A stretch of 64,000 bases of DNA, taken from positions 1,612,001-1,676,000 of the forward strand of contig JAYJMM010000123.1 in assembly GCA_037349105.1 (NCBI GenBank). The letters are read 5' to 3'. The position numbers were made by a program, and so were the translations under genes. Each line of letters begins with the position of its first letter. The first letter of the stretch is position 1. A model generated the notes under the pieces. It saw nothing but the letters and a program-made list of their open reading frames with translations, did not search any database and was not told where the DNA came from. This document shows, piece after piece, positions 1 through 8,857 of this stretch. The DNA is from Limnomonas spitsbergensis (Eukaryota > Chlorophyta > Chlorophyceae > Chlamydomonadales).

Positions 1-222
1 GCAAGCAGCAAGCGAGAACCAGTCAGCCAGTCAGGCGAGTACTAGTGAGCTTGCCTCATCCAGCGCCGTTGTACGCAGCCTATTGTAGCCAGGGGCCTGA
101 TATCCTGCTCCGTATGCCGCAACCAGCCTAAGCATCCTCTTCCAGTAGCGGTTGCGTGTGACATTGAACGGGATGCCGTTCGCGTAGATGGCCATAGCCA
201 CTGCCATGTCCACCTCATCTTT
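1..222 (-). CDS. hAT-transposase-like gene, second visible exon (runs off left edge)
   Basis: The minus frame reads KDEVDMAVAMAIYANG followed by IPFNVTRNRYWKRML and a GYQAP block. This is the pattern of hAT-type transposases and their DUF659-like relatives, in which an aromatic residue, NG, then hydrophobic-PF precedes a Y-x-x-P segment. The exon probably starts at 222, after a GTGCAG acceptor, because that keeps phase 0 with the upstream exon ending at 371 (donor AAG|GTAATT). A second AG six bases earlier would break the frame. The intron is about 148 bp. The DDE-like catalytic core and C-terminus would lie beyond base 1. It could be an active transposon gene or a domesticated copy; the sequence shown does not decide. 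Confidence 0.6.
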
Positions 223-370
223 CTGCACTGGGGGGCAGCGAAACAAGAAAATCAATTACGGTACTCCAATCGTGGACTCATGGAGAGCTCAACAAGCGCA
301 AGAGGCAGGCTGGCTGGCTGAACCGCTGAGTATGTGTGTAAGGAGACTCGGAGAATGGCAAGATAATTAC

Positions 371-502
371 CTTGAGCTTTGACGTGTAGAAAGGGATCGT
401 CCCAGGCCTTGGAGTGGCAGGGCCACGCGGGGGAGGGCCGAACGGGTTTCCGCTGCCTCCTGCCGTAGATCCGGATGCATTGCGAAGCACGTCTGTGGCT
501 CG
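371..502 (-). pseudogene. hAT-like gene, distal part of the exon broken by element 2
   Basis: This minus-strand segment encodes ATDVLRNASGSTAGGSG, then a Pro/Gly-rich linker ending YTSKLK before a GT donor at 370. It is the continuation of the N-terminal piece at 8,011-8,350. The two pieces are separated by the 7.5-kb element 2 and share the 4-bp target duplication CTCG (499-502 and 8,011-8,014). Ignoring the element and one duplication copy, the frame continues without a shift. The insertion therefore hit a coding exon and disables this copy unless the element is spliced out. Confidence 0.6.
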
Positions 503-744
503 TGTCGCACCATAAAGCAGTAAACGTGCCAATATGGTAAATACCGTGAACTCCGGTCAGGACGCATTAGAGAGGCGTCCTCTACTCACAAACACGGTAC
601 ATCACCGTACACACAGGCTCCTTGTACTTCAGACAAGAGCTGTTAACTGGCTACTGTAAGGTTCAGCCCTAGCAGGAAGTCTCTCTGCCTAGGGGTAATG
701 TCTGGGTGTCCCTGTCTTGTGGGTACCGCCCCTACTACTTCACT
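503..744 (-). repeat. Element 2 terminal repeat B2
   Basis: This 242-bp direct repeat ends (minus strand) in GGTGCGACA at the outer boundary of the element. It matches 1,384-1,625 with one visible mismatch. The length equals that of the B repeat in element 1. Confidence 0.85.
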
Positions 745-1381
745 CTGAGAGCGGGGATGCTCGGGGTTGCGAAGGAACGGCGACGGAGGTGACTTTGTCC
801 GTGGGTTTTGTCGCCGGGCGGACTCAGCTGGAAGCTGGTACGCCGAGAGCTCCTGGTCGGCTTTGCGCCTCCTGGTCTATTTAGGTGAATATCTGCTTGG
901 GACTGCTTGCCTGATTAGTCGTCTCCGATGGACGAGTAGTCAGGGATCGGCACCGTAGGTCGCGTGCTCTTCAGGGCGAGCTCCGTAGATCGCGTCGGCT
1001 GGGGATGACCAGTGATCTGGATGGGGCTCGCTTGTCACTTGCTTATGCTATCACCACTTTCCGTGGTGCTAGACTTGACTGAAGTGTAAGGTACTGACTT
1101 AGTGGCGAGCAAGGGCTAGTATCCGTGAGAGCTAGGCCTATACTCTTTACACCAGAGGCCTGTCCTTCAAAAGGGACAAAAGTAGTAGCTTAGGCAATTG
1201 CCGGGATACAGGGACCCGGCAGGCCCAATTCAGAGTACAGATTATGCTAAATCACCCTGCGTAAGCGGGTTTCTAGGTCTCAGTTCAAACCAGGAGACTC
1301 CGCAGAGAAGCTGCGGAGGCTCCGCGGCCGCTAACGGCGGCTCAAACGGTTCTGTCACGTATACGGTAATATACTGTGACA
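745..1381 (-). repeat. Element 2 terminal repeat A2
   Basis: This 637-bp direct repeat is nearly identical to 7,374-8,010 (one visible mismatch, 880 against 7,510). It starts TGTCACAG on the minus strand. It contains a second copy of the segment complementary to the primer site. Confidence 0.85.
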
Positions 1382-1383
1382 GC

Positions 1384-1625
1384 TGTCGCACCATAAAGCA
1401 GTAAACGTGCCAATATGGTAAATACCGTGAACTCCGGTCAGGACGCATTAGAGAGGCGTCCTCTACTCACAAACACGGTACATCACCGTACACACAGGCT
1501 CCTTGTACTTCAGACAAGAGCTGTTAACTGGCTACTGTAAGGTTCAGCCCTAGCAGGAAGTCTCTCTGCCTAGGGGTAATGTCTGGGTGCCCCTGTCTTG
1601 TGGGTACCGCCCCTACTACTTCACT
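1384..1625 (-). repeat. Element 2 internal repeat B1
   Basis: This 242-bp copy of B is separated from A2 by a 2-bp GC spacer (1,382-1,383). The junction reads ACA-GC-TGT, a palindrome. On its inner side it directly abuts a purine-rich tract. Confidence 0.85.
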
Positions 1626-1641
1626 CGCCCCCCCGCTCCTC
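1626..1641 (-). other. Element 2 polypurine tract
   Basis: On the minus strand GAGGAGCGGGGGGGCG lies immediately before B1. The same motif precedes B1 in element 1. In LTR retroelements a polypurine tract primes plus-strand DNA and sets the start of the LTR, which here would be the first base of B1. Confidence 0.65.
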
Positions 1642-2761
1642 AGCGTTAAGCCTAAAGGGCATGCGCTGGGAGCCGGAAAAAGGGGTCGGTACTGAGAGAA
1701 AGAAACTTCTGGCAAAAATCTGTACGCCCAGAACTTGTCAGTTCCCTAACACTGAAGCCTCCTAAACATCTGACTGCAATCCAGCCAGTCGGAAAAAAAA
1801 ATCCCCTGAAGAAAATCCACTGCAGGAAATGTGCTGCAGGACATCCACACAAGGAAATTCACCAAAGAAAAAATTCACTGAAACCCGTGGCGGACCCTAG
1901 GTCCACCCACGGTTCTGCACACTTGACAAAGGCCTCTGGGACCCTGATCTCTCTCCGGCCTGATCGGGGCACACAGAATCCGGTACCGTCACCAGTGTCA
2001 TGCTTGGTTGCAGGCAATAAAGGGTCAGAACCCATCAGAAACCCTCAGCAACCATCAGAAACCATCAGAAACCATCAGAAATCATTAGAAACCATCAGAA
2101 GTCATCAGAAATCAGAATCTTTAAACTTCTGGAAAATATGTACGTAGAAGCTCAAATCGTCTTAGCAAATCTGCCTGGTTCAGGCCTTCTTCAATCAGAA
2201 CTAAAAAAAATCCACCGAGTCTCAGCTGATGCGCAATGCGCGGAATCCTACAAATCCAGGCTGTTCAGCCCACTACTGGCTAGCAAACAGAGAAATTTTC
2301 AAAGTTATCAGGTTAAGCTAAGAACAACCGCTGCTCTCGCCCCACTGCGCCATAGCCGCCTGGTCTTCAATGGCCACAGGAAATGTGCGCCGTAGCAGCG
2401 TGATCCGCCCCCTGCTGTGTTATCATCGCCCGAGTTGACTAATTCTCCTCGCTCATCATCTTCATAACATATGTACTACCGTAGCCTTGCTGCTACGGTG
2501 TTTGAGAAACAAAGTTTCACTATGTTGCTGCGATAGCTTTAACTCCAATCCTGCATCTTCCGTCTTCGGTCCGCTGGCTGCCGGCCCACTGCCTGCCGGG
2601 TACTAGGACAAGCCGCGCTGCGTCTGCATTTTCTGCTCTGTAGGCGCCTGCCCGCTCCTTGCCATGGGTAACGTCACGTGCTCAGCGGCCTTGCCGCTCT
2701 GGGCTCGGCCTCAGGTCTCGGTAAGCTCCGCAAGGGCTGACTCCTCCTCTTTGTTGGAAGC
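1642..2761 (-). other. Element 2 3' noncoding region with CATCAGAA short repeats
   Basis: No pol-like frame is present between the Gag stop and the polypurine tract. At about 2,030-2,115 degenerate 11-bp units built on ACCATCAGAA occur in tandem. The complementary motif TTCTGATGG is repeated at the same relative place in element 1 (29,345-29,600). Sequence next to the tract, around CCAGTCGG and CTGCAGGAAA, is also shared. A conserved 3' region suggests a role in RNA processing, packaging or reverse transcription. Confidence 0.55.
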
Positions 2762-3427
2762 CTAGCGCCACCTTGGCCCATCTATGGACCGCTCGCTGGG
2801 TGACATTGGCTTCTCTTCATCCAAGGAATACCTTTCTCCAAAAAGTCTCTCCCTCCAAGAAGCCTCTCGCGCCTCCTCCTCCTCATCCGCCTCTTCCTCC
2901 TCTTCCATTTCATTCTCCTCTTCTGCCTCTTCCATCTCATTCTCCTCTTCTGCCGCATGCCTGTGATCTGTGACCAACAGGTCCCCCATTTCCAGGGCGA
3001 ACTTCTCCCACAGCACCACCTGCTGCGTCCGCACAGTGATCTGCTCCTCATCGGTCATGCACAAGTACCCTGGCACAGTGATCACGAACTTGCTCAGCTT
3101 GACCCTGGTGGCCACTGGCAGCCCTTCATAGAACATGTGCGAGACCGAGTGCCTTCTGCCAAAGTAGTCCACTGCATCCCTGGAGATATGTAGCAACTCT
3201 GCTGTGGACAGGACTCTGTGCGCAAACGCCTCTACTGTCTCCTCTGGCTTGACCTCTGGATCCAAAGTGGTCTTGACTCCCAGCTTGATGTTGGTGATCG
3301 CGGATCTCTCATCCGAGGTCGGCTTTCCCACTTCCGCCTGAACCACCTTGATCCACAAAGTGAGCAGCGAGGCCTCGCAACACTGCTCCTCTGCTGGGGC
3401 GATCCACTGCTGCCTAATCCGTTCCAC
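2762..3427 (-). CDS. gag: Element 2 Gag-like protein, conserved C-terminal part
   Basis: Residues from MERIRQQW to VLWEKFALEMGDL match the Gag region of element 1 (15,160-15,610) closely, sharing SLLTLWI, VGKPTSDER, LGVKTTLDP and GRRHSV-HMFYEGLP. It continues in the minus frame -1 relative to the upstream ORF. After the Gag homology comes an Asp/Glu-rich tail (EEENEMEE repeats) and a stop. Element 1 instead continues into a zinc knuckle and pol. The acidic tail is therefore a new C-terminus and no CCHC knuckle follows. Expected role: particle formation and RNA packaging. Confidence 0.7.
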   Translation of the reverse strand: MERIRQQWIAPAEEQCCEASLLTLWIKVVQAEVGKPTSDERSAITNIKLGVKTTLDPEVKPEETVEAFAHRVLSTAELLHISRDAVDYFGRRHSVSHMFYEGLPVATRVKLSKFVITVPGYLCMTDEEQITVRTQQVVLWEKFALEMGDLLVTDHRHAAEEENEMEEAEEENEMEEEEEADEEEEAREASWRERLFGERYSLDEEKPMSPSERSIDGPRWR

Positions 3428-6400
3428 TTCTCTGGCCCCCCTTCGCCGCTCACCACATCCACGGCCCTGGAGCGCTCTGGCTCTCTAGGTCTGGTATCCT
3501 GCGCCTGTGCTGTACCTTGATAAAATCCGCGCAGGATTTCCTTGTGGCTGCCGCCTGCTCGCATCTGTCTGCTAGATCCCTCCTTGGGTGTCTGCACAGG
3601 TCTGCCCACACTGGGCGTAAACTTGGACAGCGGCGTCCCGTAGACTGTGGATCCCGTCCCTCTTTTAACCGGCACCCTGCGTGGTCGCATTGGCTGCCTT
3701 GGGCGCAGCCCTGTCACTGGCTGCCGCCCCTTCTCTTCTTGTATCGGATCAGGCAGCTCTTCCTCAGATATTAGGTCAGCCCACGGCTTTCCCACCGGTA
3801 CAGCTGACTTTTCCTGTGGTTCTTTGCTGCTCTGCGGGGCCTGCCTGGTCACAGCAGGCTTGATCTCAGCTCCCTCGCGCTTGATCTCTGCATCACTGGC
3901 CTCAGCCGGGTCCTCACCCGGCTCCAGCCCCCTCTGGATGTTGGCATCCATGAGGTGCTCACATGCCCTGTCGCTGTGCTCGCACTTGCACCCGCAGAAC
4001 ATACATACTCCTCCGGTGTTACGCCTCATGGCCTGACGCATGGCATTGCGGATGTCCATCGGCTGCTGACGGGCACCTGTTGCGCGATTCTCCCAGATCC
4101 TGGCCAGCTCCACATCTGCAGGCACCGCAGCATGGATTGCTACCAGGCACACATTCCTGCTGCTGCTGTCGTCCACGTGTGCTGGCACCGGAGACCTGCT
4201 GCTCCTAGCTGCTTCCACGTCACTGTCAGCTGCCTTGCCTGCCATTGCCTGGCTGGACTTGCTGCAGCCGTCAGGGCCCAGACTCAGGCTAGGGCTGGCT
4301 TGACCCACTGGCCCACCCGGCTCTGCTGAGCGGAAGCCCTCCTGCCTGGGCAATCTGGGCATGCACTCCTGGTGCTGCGGCGGCTGTGCCTCTTTTTTCG
4401 CCTCATGGCTGGCCTGCTCAGCCCCGTGCCCCCCGGGTAGTGCCACGTGCCATGCAACCATGGCTGTCTGCTGCAGCTGCTGCTCTTCCTCTTCCTCACC
4501 TGTAGGCAGCCGCGCCTGTAGGTTCTGTTTGGCATGTTCCAAGTGATGCTTCACCATCCTCAGCTGTCTGGTCATCCTCATCTTCAATGCTATTATTGGC
4601 TGCCTGGCCACCCACAGCTGCCTGGCCATTCCTTTGAGCTTCTGCCGGTACCAATTAACCTTTTCCCTCAGCATGGGTATGGACATTCCCTGCTCCTCTG
4701 ACCCCTCAGGATTCTCTGCCGCCTCCAGCTGTTTGCTGGCCTGCTGGGCCGCCCCTGGTTCTGATATTGGCACCTGGACCCCTCTTGGAGCTGCTGCCAC
4801 TGGTGGTGTTACAGGCCCATCCTCTTCTGGCTGGTGCATCTGCACCAGCACCGGCGCCTGCCTGTGCTCGTGGTCCTCAACCTCACTTGGGCCAACTGGT
4901 TCCTCAGCCACCTTTTGGTTCAGCTTCTGCTCCCACGGATGCAGTTGGTCCGGCTCGCAGCCGTTGGCCACCACAGGTGTCACATGGGCTGCCTCCCTTG
5001 ACAAACACCAACGTGACGCCTGCACCTGCAGTTGGCCTGGCTCACAGCCACCGATCCCTACAGGTGTCACATGAATTGCCTCCCTCTGCAAACCCAGCCG
5101 TGACGCCTGCACCTGCAGTTGGCATGGCTCGCAGCCACCGATCCCTACAGGTGTCACAGGAACCGCCTCTCTCTGCAAACACAGCCGTGACGCCTGCACC
5201 TGCAGTTGGCTTGGCTCGGAGCCACCGATCCCTACAGGTGTCACGGGAACCGCCTCTCTCTGCGAACACAGCCGTGACGCATGCACCTGCAGTTGACCTG
5301 GCTCACAGCCACCGATCCCTACAGGTGTCACAGGAACCGCCTCTCTCTGCGAACACAGCCGTGACGCATGCACCTGCAGTTGACCTGGCTCACAGCCACC
5401 GATCCCTACAGGTGTCACAGGAACTGCCTCTCTCTGCAAACACAGCCGTGACGCATGCACCTGCAGTTGACCTGGCTCACAGCCACCGATCCCTACAGGT
5501 GTCACAGGAACTGCCTCTCTCTGCAAACCCAGCCGTGACGCCTGCACCTGCAGTTGGCATGGCTCGCAGCCACCGATCCCTACAGGTGTCACAGGAACCG
5601 CCTCTCTCTGCAAACACAGCCGTGATGCATGCACCTGCAGTTGACCTGGCTCACAGCCACCGATCCCTACAGGTGTCACAGGAACTGCCTCTCTCTGCAA
5701 ACACAGCCGTGATGCATGCACCTGCAGTTGACCTGGCTCACAGCCACCGATCCCTACAGGTGTCACAGGAACTGCCTCTCTCTGCAAACACAGCCGTGAT
5801 GCCTGCACCTGCAGTTGGTCTGGCTCACAGCCACCGGTCACTGGTTTGGGTGAAAAAGCATTCCCTATCGGAACACAGTTGGTCAGGTGCAGCTGCTCGC
5901 TAGCTACCGGGCTATCCTGCCTGGGTGGGCCGGCACTCTCTGCCGTAATACAGTTGATCAGGTGCAGCTGCTCGCTAGCTACCAGGCTATCCTGCCTGGG
6001 TGGGCCGGCACTCTCTGCCGTAATACAGTTGATCAGGTGCCTGGGACTTGGCTCACTGTCACTGCTGAAGATATCAAACATGGACCAGCCGTTGGGGGAC
6101 ACCTGATTACCTGGCTGCTCCATACACCTGGTCAATGCCTCCAAGGGTGCGCGCTGCTGGGGCACAGCCAGGCTCCTTAACCTCACTTGCTCCGGATCAT
6201 TCTGGTCATCCCCATGGACTTCTGTCCAGTACAGATCCTGCTCTCCTTGCAACGCAGGGAATTCTTCTGTTAAGGTGATTACTGCGTCACACGCAACTTT
6301 CCACACTCCAGCGATCCACTGTCCTAGCATGTTCCACCCTATTGGCTGAGCCAGCTCCTCCTTCCTTTTTACTGGGGGCCATTTCGCAGTGGCGTCTTTT

Positions 6401-6504
6401 GCTCTACCCACCGCCTGCAGATCTGCAGGTTTCCTGATCACCTGACCTCCATCACGGGGCATCGTACCGTTCTCTTTTTTAACGCACTGCGCAGCACTTG
6501 CCAC
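3232..6504 (-). CDS. gag: Element 2 Gag-like protein, long N-terminal ORF with tandem repeats
   Basis: The 1,090-codon frame starts MASAAQCVKKENG at 6,504. It includes a segment like element 1 (LAQPIGWNMLGQW against PIGWADILQW), ten 29-residue repeats, coiled and Gln-rich stretches, and a Cys/His cluster CMFCGCKCEHSDRAC. That cluster matches CAYCDMRRSHTDQEC of element 1 (17,542). Homology leaves this frame at a G6 run near 3,431-3,436, after which the Gag match continues in the frame 2,762-3,427. The last about 65 codons of this ORF are therefore probably not native. A one-base indel in the run, or a sequencing error, is the simplest explanation. Confidence 0.7.
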   Translation of the reverse strand: MASAAQCVKKENGTMPRDGGQVIRKPADLQAVGRAKDATAKWPPVKRKEELAQPIGWNMLGQWIAGVWKVACDAVITLTEEFPALQGEQDLYWTEVHGDDQNDPEQVRLRSLAVPQQRAPLEALTRCMEQPGNQVSPNGWSMFDIFSSDSEPSPRHLINCITAESAGPPRQDSLVASEQLHLINCITAESAGPPRQDSPVASEQLHLTNCVPIGNAFSPKPVTGGCEPDQLQVQASRLCLQREAVPVTPVGIGGCEPGQLQVHASRLCLQREAVPVTPVGIGGCEPGQLQVHASRLCLQREAVPVTPVGIGGCEPCQLQVQASRLGLQREAVPVTPVGIGGCEPGQLQVHASRLCLQREAVPVTPVGIGGCEPGQLQVHASRLCSQREAVPVTPVGIGGCEPGQLQVHASRLCSQREAVPVTPVGIGGSEPSQLQVQASRLCLQREAVPVTPVGIGGCEPCQLQVQASRLGLQREAIHVTPVGIGGCEPGQLQVQASRWCLSREAAHVTPVVANGCEPDQLHPWEQKLNQKVAEEPVGPSEVEDHEHRQAPVLVQMHQPEEDGPVTPPVAAAPRGVQVPISEPGAAQQASKQLEAAENPEGSEEQGMSIPMLREKVNWYRQKLKGMARQLWVARQPIIALKMRMTRQLRMVKHHLEHAKQNLQARLPTGEEEEEQQLQQTAMVAWHVALPGGHGAEQASHEAKKEAQPPQHQECMPRLPRQEGFRSAEPGGPVGQASPSLSLGPDGCSKSSQAMAGKAADSDVEAARSSRSPVPAHVDDSSSRNVCLVAIHAAVPADVELARIWENRATGARQQPMDIRNAMRQAMRRNTGGVCMFCGCKCEHSDRACEHLMDANIQRGLEPGEDPAEASDAEIKREGAEIKPAVTRQAPQSSKEPQEKSAVPVGKPWADLISEEELPDPIQEEKGRQPVTGLRPRQPMRPRRVPVKRGTGSTVYGTPLSKFTPSVGRPVQTPKEGSSRQMRAGGSHKEILRGFYQGTAQAQDTRPREPERSRAVDVVSGEGGPEKWNGLGSSGSPQQRSSVARPRCSLCGSRWFRRKWESRPRMRDPRSPTSSWESRPLWIQRSSQRRQ
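4961..5830 (-). repeat. Ten 87-bp tandem repeats inside element 2 gag
   Basis: Ten in-frame units of 29 codons run along this segment, with a consensus starting CEPGQLQVHASRL and ending PVTPVGIGG. Because 87 is a multiple of three, copy number can change without breaking the frame. Nearby, at about 5,880-6,040, two copies of a shorter unit HLINCITAESAGPPRQDS occur. Confidence 0.85.
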
Positions 6505-6604
6505 TCTCAGCAGCCTCTTCTGCGTCGCGTATTCTGGCCCACTGCCTAGGTCTCTGCGTCCCTTTCTATTGGCTCATGGAATTAAGCTGGGTAGGCCTCG
6601 CCTT

Positions 6605-6800
6605 TCTGCTTTTCTGCTCACTAATTTTAATCTGGCGGAATCCTCCTTCGCCCTCTTTTCTGCTCGCTAATTTTAATCTGGCGGAATCCTCCTTCGCCCT
6701 CTTTTCTGCTCGCTAATTTTAATCTGGCGGAATCCTCTTTCGCCCTTTTTTCTGCTTGCTGATTTTTAATCTGGCGGAATCCTCCTTCGCCCTTTTTAGT
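6605..6800. repeat. Four 46-bp tandem repeats in the element 2 leader
   Basis: About four copies of a 46-bp unit containing AATTTTAATCTGGCGGAATC and CTTCGCCC lie just upstream (minus sense) of the Gag start at 6,504. They belong to the 5' untranslated leader between the primer site and gag. Confidence 0.75.
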
Positions 6801-7350
6801 ACTTCCCACCTTTGCTGGCTGGGCTGCTTCTAGATGGCACACGTCCCGCGTGGATGTCTCGCGTCCTACGCGGAGGTATCCTCTTGCGTAGTGTCCGTTC
6901 AGCTCTGCGGTCCTGCGGGGATCCTTTGGTACACCCACAAAATTTCAAACCTGGATGTTCTATCCACAAGTTCACTTCTGTCAATGATGAAAGATTGGAT
7001 CCACCTGATCTCAATCTGCAGTCATACAGGTAATTATCTGCAGGATAAATCCCCAGCCAGTTCTTCAAGCCTCTCCTGGACTCAACACCAAGCTGCCACG
7101 CTCAATGCACAGGGAATCAAGCTGGGTTTATAACTCCACAACTGGATCTTCGAGCTTCTCCCCAAGGCTCTTCACAGCTGGAGTTTGCAAGATCTAATTT
7201 GGCGCGAAAAGCCCAAGCAGAATGCAGCGACAGAGGTGCTTTTTCAAGCTGTCCAAGGCGAACAATTCAAAAAAAATATTCCAGGTCAGACAAGCTTAGC
7301 TTCCCTCAGCGAGGAACTCGTTGGCAAGCAGCTGATCAGGCTGCAATACC

Positions 7351-7373
7351 ACTTTTGTCCCTTTTGAAGGACA
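7351..7373 (-). other. Element 2 self-complementary primer-binding site
   Basis: These 23 bases directly follow A1 in element sense, where a primer-binding site belongs. They are a perfect inverted match to 7,790-7,812 inside A1 (begins TGTCCTTCAAAAGGG). An RNA starting near 7,812 could fold back and prime its own reverse transcription, as established for the Tf1 retrotransposon of fission yeast. The start site is inferred. Confidence 0.6.
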
Positions 7374-8010
7374 CTGAGAGCGGGGATGCTCGGGGTTGCG
7401 AAGGAACGGCGACGGAGGTGACTTTGTCCGTGGGTTTTGTCGCCGGGCGGACTCAGCTGGAAGCTGGTACGCCGAGAGCTCCTGGTCGGCTTTGCGCCTC
7501 CTGGTCTATCTAGGTGAATATCTGCTTGGGACTGCTTGCCTGATTAGTCGTCTCCGATGGACGAGTAGTCAGGGATCGGCACCGTAGGTCGCGTGCTCTT
7601 CAGGGCGAGCTCCGTAGATCGCGTCGGCTGGGGATGACCAGTGATCTGGATGGGGCTCGCTTGTCACTTGCTTATGCTATCACCACTTTCCGTGGTGCTA
7701 GACTTGACTGAAGTGTAAGGTACTGACTTAGTGGCGAGCAAGGGCTAGTATCCGTGAGAGCTAGGCCTATACTCTTTACACCAGAGGCCTGTCCTTCAAA
7801 AGGGACAAAAGTAGTAGCTTAGGCAATTGCCGGGATACAGGGACCCGGCAGGCCCAATTCAGAGTACAGATTATGCTAAATCACCCTGCGTAAGCGGGTT
7901 TCTAGGTCTCAGTTCAAACCAGGAGACTCCGCAGAGAAGCTGCGGAGGCTCCGCGGCCGCTAACGGCGGCTCAAACGGTTCTGTCACGTATACGGTAATA
8001 TACTGTGACA
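7374..8010 (-). repeat. Element 2 terminal repeat A1
   Basis: This is the 637-bp 5' end of the element in minus sense, starting TGTCACAG at 8,010 and followed by CTCG target duplication. It contains two inverted repeats also present in element 1: CTCCGCAG/CTGCGGAG, and GCCGGG/CCCGGC (7,829-7,849). The second ends 16 bases before the self-complementary segment at 7,812, the same gap as in element 1. Confidence 0.85.
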
Positions 8011-8350
8011 CTCGGCCCATCACCACATTGGATTGCTTATCCTCTGAGGCCTTGGCTGATGTTCTCGCACGAGCTTTGTCTTGCTGCGACTCCATCAGTT
8101 GGCGAAGGGCAGCCCTGTCATCCAGGGAGTACGAGCTGGACATGCAAATCTTCACATCTTTCCCAGCCACTTTGTTGCAGTGGGCTAGAGGCTTCGACAT
8201 AACGGAGCCAGAGAACTCTAGTTTGCATTGCCTGCGACGCCATTTCGTATTGGAAGACATCTTGGAGGGGTCAGAGGGTTTGGGTATCTTCCCGAGGTTA
8301 TCAACGAATCTGCTTAGAACTTCAGCGATATCCTCAGTGCTATCCGACAT
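8011..8350 (-). pseudogene. hAT-like gene, N-terminal exon with BED-like zinc finger, broken by element 2
   Basis: The minus frame starts MSDSTEDIAEVLSRF at 8,350. It contains a basic block KWRRRQCKLEFSGSV followed by a His-Cys spacing (AHCNKV ... KICMS) that looks like the BED-type finger found at the N-terminus of hAT transposases. The frame ends in the CTCG target duplication of element 2 and resumes at 502. Upstream, at 8,501-8,539, is a perfect inverted repeat and then a Myb/SANT-like exon on the same strand. Start choice rests on the first Met of the open frame; an upstream exon is possible. Confidence 0.55.
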
Positions 8351-8500
8351 GTTGTGTAGGCGTACTATCGCGTGGTGGCTGGCAGAAGCCGCCTTCTAAA
8401 GCGTCTAAGCCGGAGGTGTGAGTCTGTGAGAGGGGCTGCAAGTTGCCCGGAAGGGCTGGAAAAAAATTCCTGCATCGTGAGCCGGATCGGAGCAGTATTA

Positions 8501-8539
8501 CCGTATCCGGAGCGGAGCAGCGATCGTCTCCGGATACGG
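8501..8539. promoter_or_regulatory. 12-bp perfect inverted repeat
   Basis: CCGTATCCGGAG (8,501-8,512) and CTCCGGATACGG (8,528-8,539) form perfect arms around a 15-bp spacer. It lies between two minus-strand reading frames. It could be a hairpin, a binding site, or a scar of a small transposon; nothing decides between these. Confidence 0.35.
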
Positions 8540-8569
8540 CACAGGTTTTGCCGGATTGTGCTACCTTGA

Positions 8570-8857
8570 TCAGACGCAGTCGGTCCTCCTCGCAGACTGG
8601 CTGCTGCTGATGATCCCGCAAGAAGCAACATTGACCAGCGTTTTCCATATGGCACCACGCGTCTTCTTCGTGCGGTATCTGACCCACTCGTATCTACATT
8701 GACTTGTATTCCTGTTGATATCATGCTTCTCCAGCATGCTTTGGGATATCGCTATCCAGTCGACATTCCTGAGCGTAGATCCAACATTTTTGCCTCGTTT
8801 GTATACCTCTTTCTTGAGCGCATCAAGCTCATCATGTTGCCAGATCCCATTGTTCAT
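8570..8857 (-). CDS. Myb/SANT-like DNA-binding exon
   Basis: From MNNGIWQHDELDALKK the frame reads a tryptophan-led helix, a second helix around NVDWIAISQSMLEKH and a third around NTSQCRYEWVRY. The W-x-x-x-E/D-L, VDW-x-x-I-S and R-x-x-x-Q-C-R-x-x-W/Y layout is that of Myb/SANT domains. Upstream residues in the same frame (8,858-9,223) look unlike protein. The exon may belong to a transposon accessory protein of the hAT copy, or to a separate gene. Splice limits are uncertain. Confidence 0.45.
   Translation of the reverse strand: MNNGIWQHDELDALKKEVYKRGKNVGSTLRNVDWIAISQSMLEKHDINRNTSQCRYEWVRYRTKKTRGAIWKTLVNVASCGIISSSQSARRTDCV

Larger units (their letters stand above)
503..8010 (-). mobile_element. 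Element 2: 7.5-kb non-autonomous split-repeat retroelement
   Basis: Read on the minus strand the order is A1 (8,010-7,374), self-complementary primer site, leader, Gag-like ORF in two frames, 3' noncoding region, polypurine tract, B1 (1,625-1,384), a GC spacer, A2 (1,381-745), B2 (744-503). Ends are TGTCAC and GCGACA, flanked by a perfect 4-bp duplication CTCG. A is 637 bp and B 242 bp. By eye the two A copies differ at one base and the two B copies at one base, so the insertion is recent. No protease, RT, RNase H or integrase is present, so it must use proteins in trans. Gag sequence and repeat layout tie it to element 1. Confidence 0.85.

Noticed and set aside
3428..3440. Programmed -1 frameshift at the G6 run
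   Set aside because: Codon phasing (GAA GGG GGG CCA) does not make a standard slippery heptamer; a homopolymer indel is simpler.
4767..5903. Plus-strand 378-codon frame with APAVDLAHSHRSLQVSQE repeats
   Set aside because: Shadow of the in-frame 87-bp repeats of the Gag gene on the minus strand.
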